Source: Algibacter amylolyticus (lineage in GTDB: Bacteria; Bacteroidota; Bacteroidia; Flavobacteriales; Flavobacteriaceae). From it: a stretch of DNA of 64,000 bases. Position numbers and translations under genes: made by a program. The DNA is taken from assembly GCF_014202225.1 (NCBI RefSeq), contig NZ_JACHGE010000012.1:22934-86933 (forward strand), in the 5' to 3' direction. This document shows, piece after piece, positions 35,138 through 42,775 of this stretch (the first letter of the stretch is position 1; each line of letters begins with the position of its first letter). Below the pieces are notes generated by a model that saw nothing but the letters and a program-made list of their open reading frames with translations, was not told the origin of the DNA and ran no database searches.

Positions 35138-36523
35138 TTAAGAGCCACTTTTTCTAATTATAAATAAGCCTCTATCTATATCGCTAACAATAATATTTCC
35201 GCTAGAAAAATATGGGTAAATACTCCATGCGCCATTAAACTCGGTACCATTGTTAGTAGGGTAGGTATCAAAATAGCCTATTTCTGTAAAGTTACTATTT
35301 CCTATATCAGAGATATTTAACATACGGACTCCTGCTCGGTAATTTGCAAAATAATAGGTGTCGTTTTTTACATAACCATTATGATCTATTGCAGCGCTTT
35401 CGCCATAATAATCAAAATGAAAAGAGGGATTGTCTAAATCTGTGAAATCAAAAACTATAGTTCTTGTGTTATTTCCGGCTCTAGCTTCGTCTAACTCATC
35501 CCCCAAAATAAAATATTTCATGTCTTGAGTAAACCAACCTTGGTGGGCATACCAAACATTAGCATAACTTATGGTTGAAATTATAGTAGGATTTGCTTTA
35601 TCTGAAACATGTGCTATTACGACTTCGTTTTCATTGCTACCTATTAAAATTTCTTTACCTATATAATCACTATCTGGCCCATTATAAGTGACTACTTGTG
35701 CATCGTGAGAGTAGCCACCTTGACTAAAACCACCTACTGAAACTGGGTTTTTAGGGTCTTGAATATTTATAAAAATAGGGCCGCCAAGGTATGTTGAGCT
35801 TCTGTTGGCGCCTACAATATAGGCGTAACCAGAATCTTCGTTAATTACAATGTTATGCGCTTTACCAAATTCGGTAAAATGTGTGTCGGCTGTAAAAGTT
35901 TCTGGGGGATTAGGAACGTTTCGTAATCGTGTTAAATCAAATACTTGCATGCCATGATCGTCATTACAATTGGGGTCGTTTCCTAAGCTACAATCTGCAA
36001 CTATAAACGCGTGGTCTTTATAAACTTTAACATCTCGCCAAGGACCTGTTGACGATGCTGTTGGGAGGATTCCTAAATAAATAGGGGCTGTAGGTTCTGT
36101 AATATCAACAAAAGCAGTGTTATGAGATGTTGCCATTAAAGCATATTCTTTTCCTGTGGTAGTATCCGTCCAGCCCCAACAATCATTTCCTGCTGTAGCA
36201 CCAAAAATGGTTAATGGTATGTTTGCCATTAAATCGTAATCGTTACACGGGTAAATGCCTGCAAAACCATTTTCGCAAATAGCTAATGGTGTTTTTTCAG
36301 CATTAATAAAATCATCATCACAAAGATTTCCTATACCATCTTTGTCTTCATCTAATTGGTTTGGGTTGCTTGTAAATGGGCAATTATCAAAATCATCTAA
36401 AATGCCATCGTTATCGGTATCAATTACCGGGATTATTTCGTAAGGCTCATCATTACAGGATTGTAAAATAAAAATTAAAACGCAAACAAGTATTAGGTAG
36501 GAAAAAGGGCGTAAAACTGTCAT
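35138..36523 (-). CDS. Choice-of-anchor-B (LVIVD-type) lipoprotein with thrombospondin type 3-like repeat
   Basis: 461 residues: lipobox (LIFILQSC, Cys23), then an acidic calcium-binding-type stretch DTDNDGILDDFDNCPF plus DEDKDGIGNLCDDD, then a propeller-like body with ATSHNTAFVDITEPTAPIYLG, VYKDHAFIVAD, MQVFDLTRLR, YSHDAQVVTYNG, IVFDFTDLDNPSFHFDYYG and FIIRKSGS. This fits the choice-of-anchor-B family. First gene of the four-gene set with the propeller, MbnP and di-heme proteins, the whole set on the minus strand with gaps of 5-10 bases. Confidence 0.88.
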   Translation of the reverse strand: MTVLRPFSYLILVCVLIFILQSCNDEPYEIIPVIDTDNDGILDDFDNCPFTSNPNQLDEDKDGIGNLCDDDFINAEKTPLAICENGFAGIYPCNDYDLMANIPLTIFGATAGNDCWGWTDTTTGKEYALMATSHNTAFVDITEPTAPIYLGILPTASSTGPWRDVKVYKDHAFIVADCSLGNDPNCNDDHGMQVFDLTRLRNVPNPPETFTADTHFTEFGKAHNIVINEDSGYAYIVGANRSSTYLGGPIFINIQDPKNPVSVGGFSQGGYSHDAQVVTYNGPDSDYIGKEILIGSNENEVVIAHVSDKANPTIISTISYANVWYAHQGWFTQDMKYFILGDELDEARAGNNTRTIVFDFTDLDNPSFHFDYYGESAAIDHNGYVKNDTYYFANYRAGVRMLNISDIGNSNFTEIGYFDTYPTNNGTEFNGAWSIYPYFSSGNIIVSDIDRGLFIIRKSGS

Positions 36524-36584
36524 TAGAGAATTTATTAAAAATGCTAAATAATTATTAAAGATAGTAAAAACAAATATAGCTTCT

Positions 36585-36592
36585 TATTTTTG
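36585..36592 (+). promoter_or_regulatory. -7 box of thiL, possibly leaderless
   Basis: TATTTTTG matches TAnnTTTG and ends four bases before the thiL start at 36597, leaving essentially no leader. No -33 TTG is seen. Confidence 0.5.
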
Positions 36593-36596
36593 CATT

Positions 36597-37643
36597 ATGA
36601 TAGAAGATAAAAACCAGCAACGAACACAATTAAGTGATCTAGGTGAATTTGGATTAATTGACCATTTAACTAAGCATTTTGAAATTAAGCAAACCTCTAC
36701 AGTAAAAGGTATTGGCGATGATGCTGCTGTTTTAAAATTTGACGATAAAAAAGTAGTTGTTACTACTGATTTATTGATTGAAGGTGTGCATTTTGATTTG
36801 AGTTATATGCCTTTAAAACACTTAGGATATAAAGCGGTAATGGTTAATTTGTCTGATGTTTATGCAATGAATGCTACTGCTACGCAAATAACAGTATCTA
36901 TTGCGGTTTCTAACAGGTTTCCGTTGGAAGCTTTAGAAGATTTGTACGCTGGAATAGAGGCGGCATCGGCTTTATATCAAGTTGACCTTGTTGGTGGCGA
37001 TACAACCTCCTCAAATAAAGGGCTGTTAATTTCTGTTACGGCTATTGGAACTGTTGAAGGTGATAACGAAGTTTATAGAAGTGGGGCAAAGCCAAACGAC
37101 TTACTTGTTGTGTCTGGAGATTTTGGAGCAGCCTATATGGGGCTTCAGGTTTTAGAGCGCGAAAAGGAAGTTTTTAAGGTGAACCCGAATAGTCAGCCAG
37201 ATTTAGAATTGTATTCATATATCATTGAAAGACAGTTAAAGCCTGAAGCGAGACAAGATGTTATTAAATTACTAAAGGATTTAGATGTAAAACCTACATC
37301 TATGATTGATGTTAGTGATGGCCTATCATCTGAAATTATTCATATTTGTAAACAAAGTGAAGTGGGGTGCGATTTATATGAAGAAAAAATTCCATTAGAT
37401 CCTCAAGTTATTTCAACCTGTGAAGAATTTAATATAGATAGTACAACGGTGGCTCTAAATGGTGGTGAGGATTATGAGTTGCTATTTACCATTTCGCAAG
37501 ATGATTATGCTAAAATAAAGGCAAATCCGAATTTAACGGTTATTGGGCATATAAAGGAAGAGAGAGAAGGTCTACACCTAGTAACTCGAGCAGATACACG
37601 AATTCCAATAAAAGCGCAGGGTTGGAAAGGTTTTAATGATTAA
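36597..37643 (+). CDS. thiL: Thiamine-monophosphate kinase
   Basis: 348-residue kinase that phosphorylates thiamine monophosphate to the active cofactor thiamine diphosphate. Motifs: LSDLGEFGLIDHLTKHF, GIGDDAAVLKF with the metal-binding Asp pair, TTDLLIEGVHFDLSY, VNLSDVYAMNATATQ, VGGDTTSSNKGLLISVTAIG, SMIDVSDGLSSEIIHIC and ALNGGEDYELLFT. All key segments are present. It converges on the small zinc-ribbon gene and their stop codons overlap by four bases. Confidence 0.96.
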   Translation: MIEDKNQQRTQLSDLGEFGLIDHLTKHFEIKQTSTVKGIGDDAAVLKFDDKKVVVTTDLLIEGVHFDLSYMPLKHLGYKAVMVNLSDVYAMNATATQITVSIAVSNRFPLEALEDLYAGIEAASALYQVDLVGGDTTSSNKGLLISVTAIGTVEGDNEVYRSGAKPNDLLVVSGDFGAAYMGLQVLEREKEVFKVNPNSQPDLELYSYIIERQLKPEARQDVIKLLKDLDVKPTSMIDVSDGLSSEIIHICKQSEVGCDLYEEKIPLDPQVISTCEEFNIDSTTVALNGGEDYELLFTISQDDYAKIKANPNLTVIGHIKEEREGLHLVTRADTRIPIKAQGWKGFND

Positions 37644-37900
37644 GCTATACGTAGTTTTGCTTGGTTTTTAACAAGCACTTTATTTATAGGTTCGTTTTTT
37701 CTAAGTATGCGTTTGTGATGGATGCGCTCTAAAACGTCGTTTATTTCTCTAAATTTAGGTGTTAATGCTATTAAATCGCCGTTTCCGCTTGTAGTAAGTT
37801 CTGTTTTACAATTTTTACAGGCGTATTCTTTTACGTGATAGGTAACATGTCTAGATATTTTATAGTCATGCCCAAACACCTTGCAATGGATGCTTTTCAT
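37640..37900 (-). CDS. Small zinc-ribbon-like protein, DUF1660-like (86 aa)
   Basis: 86 residues: IHCKVFGHDYKI, then VTYHVKEYACKNCKTELTT and a C-terminal helix LTPKFREINDVLERIHHKR. The C-x3-GH plus C-x2-C layout suggests a single zinc site. Very similar to the next gene (37974), so a tandem duplication. It resembles phage/bacterial DUF1660 proteins as I recall them; function unknown. No phage genes are nearby. Confidence 0.75.
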   Translation of the reverse strand: MKSIHCKVFGHDYKISRHVTYHVKEYACKNCKTELTTSGNGDLIALTPKFREINDVLERIHHKRILRKNEPINKVLVKNQAKLRIA

Positions 37901-37973
37901 TTTACTTTCAATTAATTAATTTTAGAGAACGTTTTAAAAGTATTAAAAATCAGACCATTAAAATAATTAGTAA

Positions 37974-38228
37974 CTAATAAATCGACGAAGAGAGGTTTTT
38001 ATTCTTTAAACGTTGCGTTCTGGCGTTGTGAATTCTTTCAAGAATAGCATTTATTTCCTTAAATTTAGGCGTAAGCTCGGTTAAGCAGCCATTACTGTTT
38101 GTTGTAAGTTGTGTTTTACAATGTCTGCAAGTATACTCTTTTACATGGTAGGTTACGCGCTTAGTAACCTGATAATCATGGCCAAAAAGGTTGCAATACA
38201 TTTTTGGAATTGGGTTAGGTTTTTTCAT
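37974..38228 (-). CDS. Small zinc-ribbon-like protein, paralog of 37640 (84 aa)
   Basis: 84 residues: MYCNLFGHDYQVTKRVTYHVKEYTCRHC, then LTTNSNG and LTPKFKEINAILERIHNARTQR. It shares almost the whole layout with the gene at 37640, including the invariant VTYHVKEY and the ERIH helix. The two genes are on the same strand, 73 bases apart. A third, shorter relative is at 31615. Probably an intracellular zinc protein; function unknown. Confidence 0.75.
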   Translation of the reverse strand: MKKPNPIPKMYCNLFGHDYQVTKRVTYHVKEYTCRHCKTQLTTNSNGCLTELTPKFKEINAILERIHNARTQRLKNKNLSSSIY

Positions 38229-38290
38229 GATTTGTTAATTTGGGTTGTATAAACTTAATACAAATCACTCAATAAGTCGGTAAAAAGTAA

Positions 38291-39067
38291 TTAAAATTCG
38301 ATGAAACGCATTAAATTGTGTGAAAATTCGTGTTTATTTTCAATATGACTCATGTGTCCGTCGTTCAATTCTACAATGTTCACTGTAGTGTTTTTGGTTT
38401 GTGCAAGAAGCGTATCGTAACTTAAAATCGGGTCTTTTTTGCTAATTATAAGCATAGTCTTATACGGTGCCGAGTGGAAAACAGAGGTGCGGTTTTTTCG
38501 TATTTTCATGCCTTCTAATGCAGCTACAATACCTTGAAGTGGTGTTTGTTGTGCTTCTTGAATTAAAGTTTTAATATTTTTGGTAAATGTAGTTCTGTTA
38601 TTGGGGCTAAATAAGTTGCCAATTGCTAATTGTATAAAGGTGTTGTGGTTTTGCTTTACTGCTTGTATCGCGCGATCTCTATTTTTTTTCTTTTCAGGTG
38701 TGTCTTCGTTAGGTGTAGAATTCATTAAACATAAACCCTTTAAAGCTGCTGGGTTTTTTTCCGCGAAAGCGAGTGCCACATAACCACCCATGGAATGTCC
38801 AATAATATAGAATTGCGAAACTTTTAAATGGGTTAAAACCGCTTGAACCGCTTCGGCCATAAGTTCCATAGAGTGCACATAACCTAAACAACCTGTTTTT
38901 CCGTGGCCCAATAAATCTATAGTAATAACTCTATTGTTTTGCGAAAGTATTGGTGTAAACGGTTGCCACATTGAAGCGTTTTCTAGAAATCCGTGGAGAA
39001 AAACTACGGTGTTTCCTTTGCCTTGATCGGTAAAAAATATGTTTATGCCTTTGTAGTCTAAATACAT
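38291..39067 (-). CDS. Alpha/beta hydrolase
   Basis: 258-residue hydrolase without signal peptide. Motifs: VVFLHGFLENASMW (oxyanion region), DLLGHGKTG, nucleophile elbow IIGHSMGGYVAL (Ser about 95), ISKKDPIL (possible Asp region) and NDGHMSHIE (catalytic His about 237). The fold and size fit MenH/BioH-type esterases, but the substrate cannot be told. A -7 box lies 18 bases upstream. The ACT-like gene upstream on the same strand is separated by only 45 bases, so read-through is possible. Confidence 0.88.
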   Translation of the reverse strand: MYLDYKGINIFFTDQGKGNTVVFLHGFLENASMWQPFTPILSQNNRVITIDLLGHGKTGCLGYVHSMELMAEAVQAVLTHLKVSQFYIIGHSMGGYVALAFAEKNPAALKGLCLMNSTPNEDTPEKKKNRDRAIQAVKQNHNTFIQLAIGNLFSPNNRTTFTKNIKTLIQEAQQTPLQGIVAALEGMKIRKNRTSVFHSAPYKTMLIISKKDPILSYDTLLAQTKNTTVNIVELNDGHMSHIENKHEFSHNLMRFIEF

Positions 39068-39084
39068 GTTTTCTTTATCTGGGG

Positions 39085-39092
39085 CAAAGATA
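39085..39092 (-). promoter_or_regulatory. -7 box of the alpha/beta hydrolase gene
   Basis: On the minus strand TATCTTTG matches TAnnTTTG, 18 bases before the start at 39067. Confidence 0.5.
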
Positions 39093-39112
39093 AAGTCAAC
39101 GATATAAATAAG

Positions 39113-39769
39113 CTAAGATTTTACTCTTTTAATGGCGGTAAAAGCTTTGTCGACAAATTCGTCTTCAACTAAAATAGTAAACTCGTTGGTGGTTGATAAG
39201 ACTTCATAAAGTACAATGCCTTCCCAGGCTAAGCGTTTAAAAAAATGATAGTATAAACCCGCAATTTTAGAGTTGTCTTGAGGTAAATTAATACTAATTG
39301 CCGATAAGTTTTCTTGTACAGCAATAAAGGTTTCGTTCTCTAAATGATGATTAACAAAATCATTTAGACTGCTAGAAACAACTATGTTGCTTTCATGAAT
39401 TCCTCTTGTAAAGGCATAAAAGAGTTTTTCTTCCGTATTAATTCGTTCTAGAATTTTGGCGTGATTATCTATTAATGTTGTTGAATTTTTTACGGTAAAA
39501 TCGGTAAGGTTAGAGCGTACGGTAATGTCGCCAAGGTTTTGTATTACCCGTTTCATTTTAATGGAATTACCTAGTGTAACAGGAGGGTTGTAGCGCCTTA
39601 AAGCCATCATAATAGCGCCAGGTTTTACATCCTTTTTTAGCATTTTGCTAATAGGTTCTACTAATTCTATGGCAAGCGCACTAAAATTTATGATGTTTCT
39701 AGAAAGCGCCTCTTCTAAATAAGGTTGCGTTATTAAAATGTCTTCAACGCAATTGGATACCGTTTTCAT
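39113..39769 (-). CDS. ACT-like regulatory protein, divergent from aspartate kinase
   Basis: 218 residues, no signal peptide. Residues 1-80 are helical (MKTVSNCVEDILITQPYLEEAL, then FSALAIELVEPISKMLKKDVKPGAIMMALRRYNPP) and look like a winged-helix or helical regulatory region. The C-terminal part (about 155-215) has an ACT-like pattern: LSAISINLPQDNSKIAGLYYHFFKRLAWEGIVLYEVLSTTNEFTILVEDEFVDKAF. This resembles the ACT repeats of the divergent aspartate kinase. It may regulate amino-acid biosynthesis (inference). I do not know a named family. Confidence 0.72.
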   Translation of the reverse strand: MKTVSNCVEDILITQPYLEEALSRNIINFSALAIELVEPISKMLKKDVKPGAIMMALRRYNPPVTLGNSIKMKRVIQNLGDITVRSNLTDFTVKNSTTLIDNHAKILERINTEEKLFYAFTRGIHESNIVVSSSLNDFVNHHLENETFIAVQENLSAISINLPQDNSKIAGLYYHFFKRLAWEGIVLYEVLSTTNEFTILVEDEFVDKAFTAIKRVKS

Positions 39770-39988
39770 GTTATTAAACGTCTTTGGTGTTAATTATTTA
39801 ACAATTTGTGTAAAAATAACTTTTTTTTATTAAAAATATCATTGTTTAATAAATGAGTTATAGTTTTGTTACTCAAATTAGTGAAAATGAAACCGGTATG
39901 ATTAAAAATAATCTCTAAAAGTAAAAAGGCTTGATTATTTTTCTCACTAAGGTTACATCTTACAGCTTTGTAAACATAGAATAAACAG

Positions 39989-41311
39989 ATGAAAGTATTA
40001 AAATTTGGAGGAACTTCAGTAGGCTCTGTAAACAACATGAGCGAGGTTAAAAATATAATTAACGACGGAAGTAAAAAGGTAGTTGTTCTTTCTGCTATGT
40101 CTGGAACAACAAATCAATTGGTTGCTATAGCAAACGATATTAAAAGTAATGAACCTAATACTGCTATTGATAGAGTTAATAGTTTGCTAGAAACATATTT
40201 TGTTACTATCGACGAGCTTTTAAGTGATGCTCAATTAAATAATGATGTTAAACATTATGTATCAAGCGTTTTTGAACTTTTGGTTGAAAGTACAAACCAA
40301 GCGTTTTCTGAAACCTTAGAAAATAAAATTTTAGCACAAGGTGAATTGCTTTCTACTTATATGTTTAATAGTTATTTAAAACAAGAAGGTGTAAGTTCTA
40401 CATTATTACCCGCATTGAGTTTTATGCGTATTGATGATTTTAAGGAACCTGATACCGATTATATAGAAAGAGAATTTGATCGTGTTTTTAAAGCGGCTGA
40501 TGATGCTCAAATATACATTACTCAAGGATTTATTTGTTTAGATAGCGCTGGCGAAATCTCTAACCTGCAACGTGGTGGAAGTGATTATACAGCTACTATT
40601 ATAGGTGCCGCATTTAAGGCAGAAGAAGTTCAAATCTGGACAGATATTGATGGTATGCACAATAACGATCCAAGATATGTGGATAATACAAATGCGATTT
40701 CAAACCTATCGTTTGAAGAAGCTGCAGAGTTAGCTTATTTTGGTGCAAAAATTTTGCATCCACAAACCGTAACGCCTGTTAGAAAGGATAGTATTCCAGT
40801 AAGGTTAAAAAACACAATGAAACCAGATGCGCATGGTACCTTAATTTCCAATAGTACATCGGGAGAGGGTATTAAAGCCATTGCTGCAAAAGATAATATT
40901 ACAGCCATTAAAATTAAATCGGCTAGAATGTTACAGGCTCATGGTTTTTTGAAAAAAGTTTTCGAAATTTTTGAAACTTACCAAACATCTATTGATATGA
41001 TTACAACCTCTGAGGTTGCTGTTTCATTAACGATTGATGATGATAAAAACCTAGATAAAATTTTGGCTGAGCTAGACAAAATTGCGTCGATTGAAGTGGA
41101 TGCTAACCAAAGTATAGTTTGCTTGGTAGGAAACTCTGTTGTTAATCATCAAGATACTTACAAGATGTTTAAGATTTTGCAAGATGTAAAAATTAGAATG
41201 ATTTCTTATGGTGGAAGTAATAACAATATTTCACTATTAATCGATTCTAATGATAAAATTAAAACGCTACAAAAACTAAATGATTATTTATTTGAATTAG
41301 TCACTCTGTAA
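39989..41311 (+). CDS. lysC: Aspartate kinase (monofunctional)
   Basis: 440-residue enzyme that phosphorylates aspartate, the first step toward lysine, threonine and methionine. Motifs: MKVLKFGGTSVGSVNNM, LAQGELLSTYMF, NLQRGGSDYTATIIGAAF, QIWTDIDGMHNNDPRYV and ELAYFGAKILHPQTV. Two ACT domains lie at about 300-440, including SIDMITTSEVAVSLTI and MISYGGSNNNISLLI. It is not fused to homoserine dehydrogenase or diaminopimelate decarboxylase. It is divergent from the ACT-like gene with a 219-base gap in which I recognise no clear operator or attenuator. Confidence 0.95.
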   Translation: MKVLKFGGTSVGSVNNMSEVKNIINDGSKKVVVLSAMSGTTNQLVAIANDIKSNEPNTAIDRVNSLLETYFVTIDELLSDAQLNNDVKHYVSSVFELLVESTNQAFSETLENKILAQGELLSTYMFNSYLKQEGVSSTLLPALSFMRIDDFKEPDTDYIEREFDRVFKAADDAQIYITQGFICLDSAGEISNLQRGGSDYTATIIGAAFKAEEVQIWTDIDGMHNNDPRYVDNTNAISNLSFEEAAELAYFGAKILHPQTVTPVRKDSIPVRLKNTMKPDAHGTLISNSTSGEGIKAIAAKDNITAIKIKSARMLQAHGFLKKVFEIFETYQTSIDMITTSEVAVSLTIDDDKNLDKILAELDKIASIEVDANQSIVCLVGNSVVNHQDTYKMFKILQDVKIRMISYGGSNNNISLLIDSNDKIKTLQKLNDYLFELVTL

Positions 41312-41336
41312 CATATAATATTTTAGTGTTGTAAGC

Positions 41337-41366
41337 AAAAGGGTCGTTTTTAAAACGACCCTTTTT
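41337..41366. terminator. Bidirectional intrinsic terminator
   Basis: AAAAGGGTCGTTTT (41337-41350) and AAAACGACCCTTTT (41352-41365) form a long perfect stem with A and T tracts. It serves lysC and the convergent aminopeptidase gene. Confidence 0.92.
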
Positions 41367-41371
41367 AATTT

Positions 41372-42664
41372 TTATGAATTCATTAAAGATTCAATCTCTT
41401 CAATTTCTATAGGAATGTTTTTCATTAAATTAATAGGCTCTCCCGTGTTTTGGATAACCACGTCGTCTTCCAGTCTAATTCCGAATCCTTCATCTGGTAT
41501 GTATATTCCAGGTTCTACGGTAAATACCATATTGGCTTCCATGGGTTCTGTTAGTATACCGTAATCGTGTGTGTCTAATCCCATGTGGTGGCTAGTACCG
41601 TGCATAAAGTATTTTTTGTAGGCTGGCCAATCTGGATTTTCGTTTTGAACATCGGCTTTGTCTAATAAGCCTAAACTAAGTAACTCGCTAGTCATTAGTT
41701 TTCCAACTTGAACATGGTATGCTCCCCAGTCTGTACCCGGAGTTAGCATTTTTGTAGCTTCGTTTTTCACTCTAAGAACAGCCTTGTAAACCGCTTTTTG
41801 TCTTTCAGTAAAACGACCAGAAACAGGAAGGCTTCTTGACATATCACTTGAGTAATTAGCGTATTCTGCAGCCACATCAAATAAAATTAAATCGCCAGCT
41901 TTACATTGTTGGTTGTTTTCTACGTAGTGTAAAACATTTGCATTGTTGCCCGATGCTATTATAGGTGTGTATGCAAAACCTTTAGAGCGATTTCGTAAAA
42001 ATTCATGCATAAACTCTGCTTCAATTTCAAACTCCCAAACTCCAGGTTTTACAAAATCTAAAACTCTACGAAAGCCTTTTTCGGTAATATTACAAGCGTT
42101 TTGAATTAAATCAATTTCTACAGGTGATTTTACTGAACGTAAGCGCTGCATAATAGGATTGCTTTTGGCTACCGCATGCGCAGGGTATTTATTTTTTAAC
42201 CACTTTGTAAATCGGTCTTCGCGGGTTTCAGTTTCAACATTTGCACGGTAATGCTCGTTGGTGTTAATATACACGGTATCGCATTGGGTCATTAATTCGA
42301 ACATGATTTTCTCCATGTCTTGCAACCAATACACCGTTTTTATACCGCTTGTTTCAAAAGCTTTTTCTTTGGTTAGTTTTTCGCCTTCCCAAACTGCAAT
42401 ATGCTCGTTGGTTTCTTTTAAAAATAGAATTTCACGATGTTTCTCTTTAGGGCAATCGGGGAAAATTACAAGAATGCTTTCTTCTTGATCTACGCCACTT
42501 AAGTAAAAAATGTCCCGGTGTTGCTCAAAAGGCATCGTGCTATCTGCACTTATAGGATAAATATCATTGGAGTTAAAAACAGCTAAGCTATTAGATTTCA
42601 TTTTAGCTTTAAAATTTGCCCTGTTTGTTTCAAAAAGAGATTTATCTATAGGTAAATATTTCAT
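41372..42664 (-). CDS. pepP: Aminopeptidase P family (Xaa-Pro aminopeptidase)
   Basis: 430-residue M24 metallopeptidase that removes N-terminal residues before proline; cytoplasmic. The aminopeptidase P N-terminal domain covers about 1-135 (FEQHRDIFYLSGVDQEESILV). The catalytic domain has the di-metal ligands in LFDVAAEYANYSSDMSRSLPVSG (two Asp), HGTSHHMGLDTHDYG (His), FTVEPGIYIP (Glu) and FGIRLEDDVVI (Glu). Normal length. It stands alone between a shared terminator and the metalloprotease pair. Confidence 0.95.
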   Translation of the reverse strand: MKYLPIDKSLFETNRANFKAKMKSNSLAVFNSNDIYPISADSTMPFEQHRDIFYLSGVDQEESILVIFPDCPKEKHREILFLKETNEHIAVWEGEKLTKEKAFETSGIKTVYWLQDMEKIMFELMTQCDTVYINTNEHYRANVETETREDRFTKWLKNKYPAHAVAKSNPIMQRLRSVKSPVEIDLIQNACNITEKGFRRVLDFVKPGVWEFEIEAEFMHEFLRNRSKGFAYTPIIASGNNANVLHYVENNQQCKAGDLILFDVAAEYANYSSDMSRSLPVSGRFTERQKAVYKAVLRVKNEATKMLTPGTDWGAYHVQVGKLMTSELLSLGLLDKADVQNENPDWPAYKKYFMHGTSHHMGLDTHDYGILTEPMEANMVFTVEPGIYIPDEGFGIRLEDDVVIQNTGEPINLMKNIPIEIEEIESLMNS

Positions 42665-42728
42665 GTTAAATAAAGTTTATTTTTATCACTGATGTAAATG
42701 TATAAATAAAAAGTAGAATTTTATTTGC

Positions 42729-42736
42729 TATATTTG
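42729..42736 (+). promoter_or_regulatory. -7 box of the first metalloprotease gene
   Basis: TATATTTG matches TAnnTTTG and lies 40 bases before the start at 42776. No -33 TTG at standard distance. Confidence 0.5.
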
Positions 42737-42775
42737 ATAATCCCTCGCTATTCTTAAATAAAATTAAAAAAGATT

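Noticed and set aside
31615..38228. Small zinc-ribbon genes as toxin-antitoxin or prophage remnants
   Set aside because: No paired antitoxin-like gene, integrase, att-like repeat or phage structural gene is near, and base composition matches the surroundings.
38755..38790. CGCGAAAGCG palindrome as another repeat copy
   Set aside because: It lies in the alpha/beta hydrolase coding region and encodes the conserved ALAFAEKNP segment, so the palindrome is explained by coding.
39790..40038. A possible minus-strand gene in the gap upstream of lysC
   Set aside because: It overlaps the lysC start, has low-complexity Leu/Asn-rich sequence and no start context. It is most likely a chance open frame.
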